A program made the position numbers and the translations under genes. Under the pieces are notes generated by a model that saw only the letters and a program-made list of their open reading frames with translations, made no database searches and had not been told where the DNA came from. This document shows positions 8,122 to 16,419 of a stretch of DNA of 64,000 bases, piece after piece (the stretch's first letter is position 1; every line of letters begins with the position of its first letter). Source of the stretch: Candidatus Bathyarchaeota archaeon (GTDB lineage: Archaea; Thermoproteota; CALKCG01; B24); assembly GCA_018396755.1 (NCBI GenBank), contig JAGTQM010000009.1:1-64000 (forward strand), written 5' to 3'.

Positions 8122-8304
8122 TTGCGTTGTATGGTTTGCGGTCGTCTGGTTAAAGATGAGCTGTACACGTATAAGACGTGTTGCGTAAATAAGCTTTATG
8201 TGTTCTGTTCCGAAGCCTGTCGTAAGAAATGGGCCAGCTCATGGTTAACTACGCAAATCAACCTTCAGTCATCCCCCAAAATCTTTAAACAAGTCAAGTA
8301 TTAA
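8122..8304 (+). CDS. Small TRASH/YHS-like metal-binding protein
   Basis: A protein of about 60 residues carries four to six cysteines arranged CMVCG...CC...FCSEACRKKW, which looks like a TRASH-type treble-clef domain that binds zinc or senses copper. The frame is open from TTG 8107, but GGAGGGGG at 8109-8116 is a strong ribosome-binding site that fits TTG 8122. It is divergent from Thi4 and shares its promoter region with operator site 3. Role unknown; a metal chaperone or sensor for the sulfur island is possible. Confidence 0.55.
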   Translation: MRCMVCGRLVKDELYTYKTCCVNKLYVFCSEACRKKWASSWLTTQINLQSSPKIFKQVKY

Positions 8305-8633
8305 AGTGTCAAACAGCTTACCAATAATCAGCTAGAGAAAAAACAATTTTAGAGTTAGTATGAATACCGTCAAATTTGAATTCCTCGAAAAGTCCTTCCC
8401 TTTGCTGACAGTCGAAATGTTTAACTGGTTATTAAATGCATAAATAGACATAATGCCCATAATTGCGTCGATGATATAGCCATATCTTTTTGAAATAGTT
8501 GGATTACAGGGTAGTGGCATATCTCTTGTTTTGAGGGAGAAACGATGAAGTTCATCGGTGGGCTACTGATAGGCTTCTGACCTATGTGGCGCCGCTGACA
8601 GTGAAAGGCATGTAAGCTTTGGCTGTGTGGGTG
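8305..8633. other. Intergenic stretch, no gene seen
   Basis: About 330 bases hold no convincing reading frame. A run at 8541-8600 contains GATGA and CTGA boxes reminiscent of a box C/D guide RNA, but spacing is poor, and the same bases also encode a very short hydrophobic peptide ending at once in TGA. I make no gene call. Confidence 0.4.
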
Positions 8634-8927
8634 TTAAACAAATATGTCTTCAAGAATACGGAGAGCTTCTTCTTTACTTGAAGCCTCGACTATAAGCTTG
8701 CCATTTTTTACGAAAAATGTAATCGTACCATCATTTTTGGAACACTTAAACATAACCTCTCCTATGATCTGTAAGTCACTACATCTTTCTTTAAGTCTAC
8801 TGGCTACTGCTTCAAATAGACCCCACTTAACCCTAACAATGTAGCTGGGTTTTGTAGAACAACTTTCCTGAATCTTGCCTTCAAGATAAGGTTTAAGTTT
8901 CTCAGTTATGGGTATGTAATGATTCAA
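8634..8927 (-). CDS. Conserved-looking hypothetical protein, 97 residues
   Basis: A small acidic/basic mixed alpha-beta protein that I do not recognise. It contains cysteines at CSTK, RCSD and KCSK and ends with SSKEEALRILEDIFV, an amphipathic helix. No signal peptide or membrane segment is present. ATG start at 8927. It lies divergent from the threonine-synthase-like gene but without an operator copy close to its own start. Sequence complexity and codon use look like a real gene. Confidence 0.5.
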   Translation of the reverse strand: MNHYIPITEKLKPYLEGKIQESCSTKPSYIVRVKWGLFEAVASRLKERCSDLQIIGEVMFKCSKNDGTITFFVKNGKLIVEASSKEEALRILEDIFV

Positions 8928-9025
8928 GTTCAGGTTTAGAGGATGCTAAGCTACGATTTAAAGTTAACTACTGAAAAATTACTGTTAGATATTTTTCTTT
9001 GAAAAAGTTTATATTTTACGTCATA

Positions 9026-9040
9026 AATAACAATGTTATA
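9026..9040. promoter_or_regulatory. Palindromic operator, site 4
   Basis: AATAACAATGTTATA (one base from perfect symmetry) ends on the A of the ATG of the threonine-synthase-like gene. A TATA box (tttatatttt, 9008-9017) lies about 27 bp before the ATG, so the transcript is probably leaderless and the operator covers the start point. The sequence is identical to site 16 before IscS. Confidence 0.8.
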
Positions 9041-10272
9041 TGTATGCCTTAGCCCTTAAGTGTCGGAACTGTGGAGCTGAGTACGAGCTTGCACCCTTCT
9101 ATGTATGTAGAAAATGTCTAGGACCACTTGAAGTTAAATACTCCTATGAGGAGCTGAAACTTGATAAGAAGGAACTCACCAATAGGGTTAAAAGTATTTG
9201 GCGCTACAGAGAACTACTTCCAATAAATGAGCCTCTTAAATTCCTTCACATGGATGCTGGTTTCACGCCGCTTAGAAGAGCTATGCGATTGGCTGAAATC
9301 CTTGGTTTGAAGAAGCTCTATATTAAAGATGACACGGTAAATCCTACTGGATCCTTCAAAGATAGGCCAGCTTCGATAGCAGTATGCAAATCTATCGAGT
9401 TTGAGTTTAAAGCCGTGGGATGCGCTTCAACCGGTAATCTAGCGGCTGCAACAGCCTCCTATGCTGCTAAAGCCGGTATTCCATGTTATGTGTTTATCCC
9501 ATCGGATTTAGAAATGGGGAAGATCCTTCAGATAGCTTCCTACAACCCTGTAGTTATTGCAGTTAAAGACACATACGACATTGTCAATAGATTAGCTACA
9601 CAGATTTCAGAGCTACATAACATAGCGGTGGTTAACGTAAACTTAAGACCGTATTACGTAGAGGGTTCTAAAACACCGGCTTTTGAAGTCTGTGAGCAAC
9701 TTGAGTGGACTACGCCGGACTATTTCATAATACCTATGGGTAGCGGTGCCCTTTTATGTGCAATAAACAGAGGATTAAAAGAAATGGAAGTGTTAGACTT
9801 AATGAGGAATGACGTAAAGCTAGTTGGTGTTCAACCTGAAGGGTGTTCGCCCATAGTATCTGCCTTTAAAAAAGGAATGGATGACATAGTACCTATTGAA
9901 AAACCGAACACCATCGTTAAAAGTTTAGCTATAGGTGATCCTGCAGATGGAGCATATGCATTGAAAGCTTTAAGGGAAAGCGGAGGGTTCGCCGAAGCCG
10001 TTAACGATGAAGAGACTTTAGATGGTATGAGACTTTTAGCAAAAACTGAGGGTATTTTAACAGAGCCAGCAGGTGGGGTAGCAATAGCTTCTCTTAAAAA
10101 GCTTGTAGAGGATGGAAGTATACTTCCTAGTGAAACGGTCGTATGTTATATTACAGGTAGTGGTTTGAAAACATTGGAAGTTTTAGAAAGAGGAATCAAA
10201 CCTATAATTGTAGAGCCCGACTTAAATAGTATACTCGAATTATTGGGAGGGGGGAAGTATGGTGGTGGTTAA
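9040..10272 (+). CDS. Threonine synthase-like PLP enzyme
   Basis: This 410-residue fold-type II PLP enzyme resembles archaeal ThrC. It has an N-terminal zinc ribbon (CRNCG and CRKCLG, residues 8-23), the PLP lysine in NPTGSFKDRP (about residue 108), phosphate-binding SGALLC/GSGAL and the C-terminal TGSGLKT motif. ThrC makes threonine from O-phosphohomoserine. Unusually, it is controlled by the sulfur-island operator at its start codon and overlaps a ThiS-like carrier gene by 14 bp. A sulfur-transfer reaction on O-phosphohomoserine or a related phospho-amino acid is therefore an alternative to plain ThrC. Homology to the family is certain; the substrate is not. Confidence 0.8.
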   Translation: MYALALKCRNCGAEYELAPFYVCRKCLGPLEVKYSYEELKLDKKELTNRVKSIWRYRELLPINEPLKFLHMDAGFTPLRRAMRLAEILGLKKLYIKDDTVNPTGSFKDRPASIAVCKSIEFEFKAVGCASTGNLAAATASYAAKAGIPCYVFIPSDLEMGKILQIASYNPVVIAVKDTYDIVNRLATQISELHNIAVVNVNLRPYYVEGSKTPAFEVCEQLEWTTPDYFIIPMGSGALLCAINRGLKEMEVLDLMRNDVKLVGVQPEGCSPIVSAFKKGMDDIVPIEKPNTIVKSLAIGDPADGAYALKALRESGGFAEAVNDEETLDGMRLLAKTEGILTEPAGGVAIASLKKLVEDGSILPSETVVCYITGSGLKTLEVLERGIKPIIVEPDLNSILELLGGGKYGGG

Positions 10273-10534
10273 AGTTTTCATATCATCTACTTTACTGGAA
10301 GATGCTTCTAGTAAAAAGTTAAGTTTAGATGTTGAAACAGTTAATGATGTTCTGACGAGGCTTCTGGAAATAGTTGGAGATAAGTTCAGGGGTAAAATAT
10401 ATGAGGGGGAAGACCTAAGCCCTCGTATTGTTATATTGGTGAATAACAGAAATGTTAGATTTATGAATGGACTTAATACAAAGGTTAACGACGGTGACGT
10501 CATTGCACTTCTCCCAGCTATCGCAGGCGGCTAA
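10259..10534 (+). CDS. ThiS-like sulfur carrier
   Basis: This 91-residue beta-grasp protein ends LLPAIAGG, the diglycine end used for thiocarboxylate formation. It begins inside the last codons of the PLP enzyme gene, so the two are translationally coupled. It is a candidate for the CysO-like carrier of this locus, activated by the E1 at 15364. CysO in Mycobacterium donates thiocarboxylate sulfur to a phosphoserine-dependent synthase; here the nearest gene partner is the ThrC-like protein. The 240 bp downstream (10535-10775) contain no gene I can support. Confidence 0.8.
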   Translation: MVVVKVFISSTLLEDASSKKLSLDVETVNDVLTRLLEIVGDKFRGKIYEGEDLSPRIVILVNNRNVRFMNGLNTKVNDGDVIALLPAIAGG

Positions 10535-10775
10535 CAACAGAGTAATTTAGAACTAAGGAAGTGTAAATATAGCTGATTTAATACATGGTTATGTAGTAGG
10601 TGTCTAAACTATATTTTTGTTTGAACTCATTGTATAGGGCTTTCGATTTTCATAGGCGAAGAGACATCACTACTCAGAGCGTATCGTATACGTTCATTGA
10701 TCATTAAACTGAAGTTTGAACAATTGCTCAATGTCTACATCGTGTTTAAACGTTACTGCTCTGATGACTTCCATG

Positions 10776-11021
10776 CTATCTCCTTCTCTTGTTTTTAACT
10801 AACATCATTACTATTGCCATAACTGCTATGCTACTAGGTAGTATTAGCGGTGTAATAAAATGTGCTCGCTCTTCTTTACCACTCGAGGAGGGTTTTAGAA
10901 CTGGTCTTGTATCAGTCCCATTTCGAATTGTACATACATCGCATCCATTTACATAGTGTATGAGAATCGGAGTGGCGATAAGTATTGTTGCCACAACTGT
11001 TACAATCTCTCTAAATTTCAC
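10776..11021 (-). CDS. Small membrane protein with extracytoplasmic CxxC
   Basis: This 81-residue protein has an N-terminal hydrophobic segment (IVTVVATILIATPILI), a short polar stretch beginning GCDVCTIRNG, and a C-terminal membrane helix followed by KNKRRR. The topology suggests a loop outside the membrane carrying a CxxC that could bind metal, heme or thiols. I do not recognise the family. Operator site 5 lies 24 bp upstream, placing it in the sulfur regulon. It may work with the DUF2318/FtsX transporter at 12.5-14.9 kb, which also exposes CxxC motifs. Confidence 0.6.
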   Translation of the reverse strand: MKFREIVTVVATILIATPILIHYVNGCDVCTIRNGTDTRPVLKPSSSGKEERAHFITPLILPSSIAVMAIVMMLVKNKRRR

Positions 11022-11044
11022 ACCAGCTTACCACTTTAAACTTA

Positions 11045-11059
11045 TATGACATTGTTATA
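11045..11059. promoter_or_regulatory. Palindromic operator, site 5
   Basis: TATGACATTGTTATA differs from the perfect palindrome at one position. It lies 24 bp upstream of the small membrane protein on the minus strand and about 215 bp upstream of the ThiI paralogue on the plus strand. Confidence 0.7.
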
Positions 11060-11274
11060 TAAACTTAATCACCAATACTAGAAGATCTCACCTCATCGAA
11101 TGAAAGATATGTTCTATGCTACTTTGTTGTTTAATTCCTAACCTTGTAGTATAGTAGAGGAGGTTTCATATTTCTTTGTAAACTTCTTGACATGAAGTCT
11201 ACACAACCCTTAACGTAGCCATCCATATGTTAAATAATAACATTTTTAAATTCTTCCGCAAAACCCTTTGATGG

Positions 11275-12501
11275 ATGAAGTTGCTAAAGCTACGTCTTCC
11301 TAACTTTGAAGTACATTCTGAACAGAAGTTGATGAGCTTGTGGAATGGGATTCTAGTGGAGTATGATGGAGGAGCCTTCACCACAAACTATATTTCGAAA
11401 CTAATTTCCAACATTAAATCTGGACTTAAAGAAGCTAATGTAGAGGCAAAGATAGTTCAAAGCGATTCTAAGTTATTTATCGAAACGACTCAAATAAAAG
11501 AAGCGTTAAGTATTACTCAACGGGTTTTTGGTGTAACTCGCACGATGCCTTACATACGTACAGAGCTGAGAAGAGTACACGATACTCTACCGTCAGTATC
11601 GGAGAGGTTTTTAAAGCAAGGGTTTTTTCCTATGGTTAAAGTTAGATCTATAGATTCCAAGAGTATATCCATGCAAGAGATGGCTCAAGCTTTCGATTTG
11701 GGAAAGACCCCTAATCTAAAAGATGAATCTATGAAAACCATCGATGTAAGTGTAGAAGTGGTGGGAGATGTATGCCATTTATATGCAGATCATTTAGCTG
11801 TAGTTGGACCAGGGGGCTTACCCATAGGAGCCGGGGATAGAGTGATCTGTTTAGTTTCAGGGGGAATAGATTCACCTGTGGCAACTTGGATGATGATGAG
11901 GAGGGGATGCCCTGTTGCCATTTTATTCGCATACTTCCCCATGGGAGGAGATGAATCCGACCTTAAACGCTTCATAAGTGTCGTTAGAGAACTGCGCAAA
12001 TGGCATATTGGGGAGGAAATGCAAGTCTACGTATACAAACACGATCAAAACCTCGTTGTTTTTAGGAAGACGGCATTAAGGTTTACATGTATCCTATGCA
12101 GACGGATGATGTATAGAGTTGCAAATGAATTCGCCAACATTGTAAAAGCAAAAGCAATAGTCACAGGTGAAAACCTCGCTCAAGTGGCTTCGCAGACGTT
12201 ACAGAATTTAAGCGTCATAAATCAAGCGTCTAAACTACCAGTTTTAAGACCTTTAATAGGCCTTGATAAGGAGGAAATCGTTAAAATAGCTAAGCATATA
12301 GGTACTTATGAAGCCAGCTGTATAAGGGTTTCTTCAGGTTGCACACCCATCAAGGGCTGTTGGGCTAGACCCCCAAAGCCAGTTACATATGCCTCACTCG
12401 ACACAATCATTAAGATAGAATCTAGTCTAAATATTAGAGAACTGCTTGAACGTAGCGTAGATAGTTTAAGAAAGTTTCCAGATGAATGGTTTACTTCTTA
12501 A
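11275..12501 (+). CDS. ThiI paralogue (THUMP + PP-loop sulfurtransferase)
   Basis: This 408-residue protein has an N-terminal ferredoxin-like and THUMP region (about 1-180) and a PP-loop ATPase domain with LVSGGIDSPVATW (about 193-205). The cysteines FTCILC and a later GCW correspond to the three Cys that bind an Fe-S cluster in methanogen ThiI. ThiI makes 4-thiouridine in tRNA. The N-terminus diverges from the canonical copy at 49247, which keeps the YGELALKSK motif. A specialised role, for example thiolation of another RNA or sulfur delivery to a carrier, is possible. No rhodanese domain is present. Confidence 0.82.
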   Translation: MKLLKLRLPNFEVHSEQKLMSLWNGILVEYDGGAFTTNYISKLISNIKSGLKEANVEAKIVQSDSKLFIETTQIKEALSITQRVFGVTRTMPYIRTELRRVHDTLPSVSERFLKQGFFPMVKVRSIDSKSISMQEMAQAFDLGKTPNLKDESMKTIDVSVEVVGDVCHLYADHLAVVGPGGLPIGAGDRVICLVSGGIDSPVATWMMMRRGCPVAILFAYFPMGGDESDLKRFISVVRELRKWHIGEEMQVYVYKHDQNLVVFRKTALRFTCILCRRMMYRVANEFANIVKAKAIVTGENLAQVASQTLQNLSVINQASKLPVLRPLIGLDKEEIVKIAKHIGTYEASCIRVSSGCTPIKGCWARPPKPVTYASLDTIIKIESSLNIRELLERSVDSLRKFPDEWFTS

Positions 12502-12518
12502 GTACACGAAATTGATAC

Positions 12519-13067
12519 TTACGGTTTCACCCTTATTTCCAATGATGAAAGATCTATCTCTATGAGATCTTCCATCAAAGAAGATGGTAGTTCTGGTGGT
12601 GGATAATTCGTGCATGCACCGCTTATCCCCTTTAATGATTCGACATCCCATCTAGTATGGCAAGCATCGCAGTCTAAATATTTTTCTTGGATAATGTGAA
12701 AACTGAATGAGCCGCAGGGTTCACAAACTCTTATGCCTGATATGATTTTTCGCGATTGTGTTAGAATGATTACTAAAGGCAGATATTCTCCATCCTTATA
12801 CAAGCTGAGTGGTATTGTACGACCTTTATATGTTATTTCATTTAACCGGTTTTCAATCTTTAGATCAAGAAAGACAAGTCGTTGTTCTTTAACAAAACTG
12901 AGGGGGACGTACACTTTAGTTCCGTCTGGCGATATGGTTGGGCTTAAGTAAAAGCTACCTGCTCTTATCGACGACTGAAAGTAAAGTAACGCAATTGCCA
13001 CTAGGAACATTGCTGCCAGTAGTATAATATAGGAAGCTCTAAATCTCAAACATCCTTCCTCCCTCAT
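12519..13067 (-). CDS. DUF2318-like membrane-anchored CxxC protein
   Basis: This 182-residue protein has one N-terminal membrane anchor (about 10-28) and an exported domain with CEPCG and CDACHTRWD motifs, plus a later cysteine in GACTNYPPP. The pattern fits the DUF2318 domain found beside FtsX-type permeases in bacterial iron-acquisition operons such as the Campylobacter p19 locus. It begins within the end of the ATPase gene (28-bp overlap) and is last in a three-gene operon with permease and ATPase. It probably binds a metal or redox cofactor outside the cell. The operon is preceded by operator site 6. Confidence 0.65.
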   Translation of the reverse strand: MREEGCLRFRASYIILLAAMFLVAIALLYFQSSIRAGSFYLSPTISPDGTKVYVPLSFVKEQRLVFLDLKIENRLNEITYKGRTIPLSLYKDGEYLPLVIILTQSRKIISGIRVCEPCGSFSFHIIQEKYLDCDACHTRWDVESLKGISGACTNYPPPELPSSLMEDLIEIDLSSLEIRVKP

Positions 13068-13743
13068 TTAAGTATCTATCTAAAATTACACGTCCATCAA
13101 TTATCTCCACAATTCTATCGGTGAGTTTAGCTAGCCTCAAATTATGTGTTACGATTATTATAGTAAGTCTATCTATTTCATGTAGTTCACGTAGAATTTG
13201 CATAATTTCACTACCAGTTTTCTGATCCAAACTTCCAGTCGGCTCATCCGCTAAGAGAATTGCTGGGTTATTCACTATGCCTCTTGCAACAGCAACTCTC
13301 TGCTGCTCACCTACACTCAACTCAATTGCTTTGTGAAAAGCCTTTTTCGCCAATCCAACTTTATCAAGAACGTCTCTTGCCCTCCTCTGCTGTTCATCGG
13401 AAGATACACCAGCTAAGAATAGTGGAAGCATAACGTTTTCTAATGCTGTTAGATATGGTATTAGTTCAAAGGTTTGGAAAATAAAACCTACGTTTTCACG
13501 TCTAAATTTAGCTCGCTCCTTTGAAGTCAATCTGTAAATTGAAACCCCATTTATTACTACATCGCCTTTCGTTGGAGTTAATAGCCCCCCGATAGTGTAG
13601 AGTAGCGTCGATTTTCCACTCCCACTTGGCCCTACTATAGCTAAGAAGCCCCCCGTCTCAACTTCTAAGTTTACGTCGTTTAAAGCGAAAACTCGGTTAT
13701 CTCCTATTTCGTAAACTTTTGTAACTTCTTTCAACAGAATCAT
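13039..13743 (-). CDS. ABC transporter ATPase, LolD/MacB type
   Basis: This 234-residue ATPase pairs with FtsX-family permeases. It has Walker A GPSGSGKST (about 38-46), Walker B LLADEPTGSLD and H-loop VTHN. The signature is LSVGEQQRVAVARG, with valine in place of the usual glycine (LSGGE). It follows the permease gene by 5 bp and overlaps the DUF2318-like gene. Such ATPases drive mechanical work or export rather than receptor-dependent import. The substrate is unknown; the iron-linked partner gene and sulfur-type operator suggest metal or redox homeostasis. Confidence 0.88.
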   Translation of the reverse strand: MILLKEVTKVYEIGDNRVFALNDVNLEVETGGFLAIVGPSGSGKSTLLYTIGGLLTPTKGDVVINGVSIYRLTSKERAKFRRENVGFIFQTFELIPYLTALENVMLPLFLAGVSSDEQQRRARDVLDKVGLAKKAFHKAIELSVGEQQRVAVARGIVNNPAILLADEPTGSLDQKTGSEIMQILRELHEIDRLTIIIVTHNLRLAKLTDRIVEIIDGRVILDRYLNEGGRMFEI

Positions 13744-13748
13744 CGTGC

Positions 13749-14894
13749 TTACACCGTCTTTAAAGCTTTAACTGGATCTATTTTGGATGCCCTCCATGCA
13801 GGGTAAAAACTTGCAATTAGACAAGATGAAATTGATAAAGTGATAGTTAACGGGACAATATAAATAGGTACGTCTTCTAGATTTATTGTAGCTCCCATTA
13901 TAAGAGGCCCCAATGACATGGATGATATTAAACCTGTTACGATGCCAACAAATCCACTGATTAAACCCAAAATTACGGATTCTAAGAAAAATATTTTATA
14001 CAGATGACTACTATCAGCCCCCAGTGAAATAAGCACTCCGATCTCTCTTATTCGCTCATGGATGGAGGCTAACATTGTATTCATGATTCCGATGCAACCA
14101 GTTATGAGAATAGTAAAAGCTAGTAAAAGTGAAAAGTTAACCGTCTGTTTAACGATTTTCGCCCTTAATTCAACCGCTTGCTTAATAGGTGTCGCTTTAA
14201 CATTAGGCATAACCTCCATTATCTGCTGCGCAATAACTTCAACTGGACAGTCTTTGCAAAGAGCCCCGACTTCAATTACGTGGACTTTATTGGTGAGGTT
14301 AAGCAGCATCTGAGCCGTGTGTAGTGGCAAGAATACGGAATAGTCATCAATAGACCCTGTTTCACTCAAAAAGCCAACTACGGTGAGGGATATGTTATTG
14401 ATTTGAGCAATTGAGCCTAGAGTTAAACCAAGTGTTGACTTTATGGTTGAACCTAGAATTATTTCAAATTCACCTCGAGGTAATGAGCCGGTTATATTCC
14501 ACCATCTTTTAAGTTGGATTTCACTCTCTGGAATTATTCCAACGAGGAGAAGATTGTTACCTCTATATTGTACTTGACCGTAAACCTTCGGAGATATCAC
14601 CCTAATATTTTGCCTGTTTGGAATTGTATAGATCTTCTCTACGTAATTTTCTGGAATTACAACATCTCCTACAACAATGCCTCCATATGGTATGTTTATT
14701 AACTGTGCTTTAGGAGTTATCACTATATTTGGCCCATACTTTTCCACTTCATCGCCGATCTGTATTTCCATAGAATGGGAAACGACAAACGTTGAAGTGA
14801 TTATGGTGATGGCAAGGATCAATCCTATAGAGTTAAGAATCGAACGCCCTTTTCTTCTCGAAAGACTCTTGAAAACTAGAGTTGCTGTCCGCAC
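13749..14894 (-). CDS. FtsX/MacB-family ABC permease
   Basis: This 381-residue permease has one N-terminal membrane helix (about 20-40), a large extracellular MacB-like domain (about 45-255) and three C-terminal helices, ending with ASFYPAWRASKIDPVKAL, the family terminus. It is the first gene of the operon with the ATPase and DUF2318-like protein. Operator site 6 lies 33 bp upstream of the start. Similar permeases accompany DUF2318 in iron or copper uptake loci; no substrate can be read from sequence. Confidence 0.85.
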   Translation of the reverse strand: MRTATLVFKSLSRRKGRSILNSIGLILAITIITSTFVVSHSMEIQIGDEVEKYGPNIVITPKAQLINIPYGGIVVGDVVIPENYVEKIYTIPNRQNIRVISPKVYGQVQYRGNNLLLVGIIPESEIQLKRWWNITGSLPRGEFEIILGSTIKSTLGLTLGSIAQINNISLTVVGFLSETGSIDDYSVFLPLHTAQMLLNLTNKVHVIEVGALCKDCPVEVIAQQIMEVMPNVKATPIKQAVELRAKIVKQTVNFSLLLAFTILITGCIGIMNTMLASIHERIREIGVLISLGADSSHLYKIFFLESVILGLISGFVGIVTGLISSMSLGPLIMGATINLEDVPIYIVPLTITLSISSCLIASFYPAWRASKIDPVKALKTV

Positions 14895-14926
14895 GCGAAA
14901 CCACCGTTGGGGAAGGCGTTTACGAA

Positions 14927-14941
14927 TATAACAATGTAATA
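14927..14941. promoter_or_regulatory. Palindromic operator, site 6
   Basis: TATAACAATGTAATA has one mismatch to the consensus. It lies upstream of the FtsX/ATPase/DUF2318 operon on the minus strand and brings that transporter into the regulon. Confidence 0.72.
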
Positions 14942-15349
14942 TTCTGATTTATAAGTTTAACTTAACTTCAGGTTCCTGAAGTCCTCCTCAATAAGCCAAG
15001 TACCTCAATTTAAAATAAACTCTTAAAGTAAAACTAAGTCATATATGATCAAAAGCTAGCTCTTAATGTTCTAAGAGGTGTAGAGAGAGTTAAGTTAACA
15101 ATGGCACATTCTTAAATCTAAACTGTCGCCTGGTGGGAATTTGATCAAAGCGAAGTCTAGAGCCTCATAGACGTTAAAATTTATTGCTTTATGGCTTAAT
15201 TTTGACTTTCCATACACCATGCTTCTATCTTCGTCTCAAATATGTGGAGTTTATCTTCGAAAAGCCTCGCTTTAAAATGCTACGATAAGATGAAAAAGCG
15301 AAGCTAGCAATTAAACTACAAAGCTAAATTTATATAACCCCGTCATAGT
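14942..15349. other. Intergenic stretch, no gene seen
   Basis: About 400 AT-rich bases between the divergent transporter and E1 genes. I see no reading frame with family resemblance. The right end holds the TATA box (tttatata, about 15329-15336) of the E1 gene. Confidence 0.5.
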
Positions 15350-15364
15350 TGTAACAGTGTAATA
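15350..15364. promoter_or_regulatory. Palindromic operator, site 7
   Basis: TGTAACAGTGTAATA ends on the A of the ATG of the E1 gene. The TATA box is about 28 bp before the ATG, so the operator covers the probable start of a leaderless transcript. Confidence 0.7.
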
Positions 15365-16419
15365 TGTCTATGAGTATTCTCTTTAAACCTGAGGAGTATT
15401 ATCGTCGGCAGATAGCTTTGCCGGAAATGGGCTTTAAAGGGCAGAAGAACTTAAGAAGTTCCAGTGTCGCCATCGTTGGTGTAGGAGGCCTTGGGTCGGT
15501 TTCAGCTTTATACTTGGCATTAGCTGGTGTTGGAAGAATCAAGCTTATAGACCAAGATGTCGTAGAATTTAGCAATCTCCATAGGCAGATACTATACACT
15601 ATTTACGACTGCAGACTACCGAAGGCTGAGGTTGCCGCTAAGAGGATCAGAGATGTAAATCCTGAGGTTGAGGTTGAACCGATTCCAGAAAATCTAAATG
15701 AGTTGAACGCTGAACGTCTTCTCAGAAACGTAGACTGCGTTGTGGACGGTTTAGATAACATGAAGACTAGATATTTGATAAACAGAGTATGCGTTAAACA
15801 CAGAATACCATATGTTTTCGGAGGTGCTATAGGACTTGAGGGGAATGTCTCCGTATTTAAACCTCCTGAGACTCCATGCCTCGAATGCATTCTACCGGGG
15901 CTGAATGATGCTCATCTACCAACTTGTGAGACGAGGGGCGTTATAGGAGCGACTCCGGGTATAGTAGGAGCCATACAGACTATGGAAACCATAAAATTAC
16001 TCATCGGTGTAGGAGGGGGGCTTTTAGGAAAACTTTTAGTCTGCGACTTCAAAACGATGAGCTTCGACATCTTAAAACTTGGCAAGAACCCTGGATGTAT
16101 GGTCTGCGGAGAAGGCATTCAAAAGCCCGTCAAATACGAAGAAAAATTGATTTGGCTTTGTGGAAGCGATACTGTAAATGTAAATCCATCCAAACCAATG
16201 AACATAGACTTGGTTAAAGCACACGATATTTTAAGCAACAATTTTAAGATACTAGCTAAATCGTCACTCGCTCTTACGATATCCCTCCCAAAAGGAGTTG
16301 AGGCAACAATCTTCAGAAACGGTAGAATGCTCATAAGGAATGTTAAAGATGAGCAAACAGCCGTTAAAACCTATGAAATTGTCATTCAGTATATAACTCA
16401 GTCCAGTTCTCCCGTATAA
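15364..16419 (+). CDS. E1-like ThiF/MoeB adenylyltransferase
   Basis: This 351-residue enzyme adenylates the C-terminal glycine of ThiS/MoaD-like carriers. The ATP site GVGGLGSVSALYLA is at about 38-51, followed by NLHRQILY and DGLDNMKTRYLIN. Structural zinc cysteines are CLEC and CMVC; LPTCETRGVIGATPG carries the catalytic-type cysteine. About 100 extra C-terminal residues follow the zinc site (from VNPSKPMN), forming a small alpha-beta tail that MoeB/ThiF usually lack. The gene overlaps the convergent SerA gene by 38 bp. It is the only E1 in the window and could serve all three carriers. Confidence 0.92.
   Translation: MSMSILFKPEEYYRRQIALPEMGFKGQKNLRSSSVAIVGVGGLGSVSALYLALAGVGRIKLIDQDVVEFSNLHRQILYTIYDCRLPKAEVAAKRIRDVNPEVEVEPIPENLNELNAERLLRNVDCVVDGLDNMKTRYLINRVCVKHRIPYVFGGAIGLEGNVSVFKPPETPCLECILPGLNDAHLPTCETRGVIGATPGIVGAIQTMETIKLLIGVGGGLLGKLLVCDFKTMSFDILKLGKNPGCMVCGEGIQKPVKYEEKLIWLCGSDTVNVNPSKPMNIDLVKAHDILSNNFKILAKSSLALTISLPKGVEATIFRNGRMLIRNVKDEQTAVKTYEIVIQYITQSSSPV

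Noticed and set aside
8541-8600. Possible box C/D guide RNA (GATGA ... CTGA ... CTGA)
   Set aside because: The box C match is incomplete, C-to-D' spacing is too long, and D' and C' would overlap. Not enough to call a gene.
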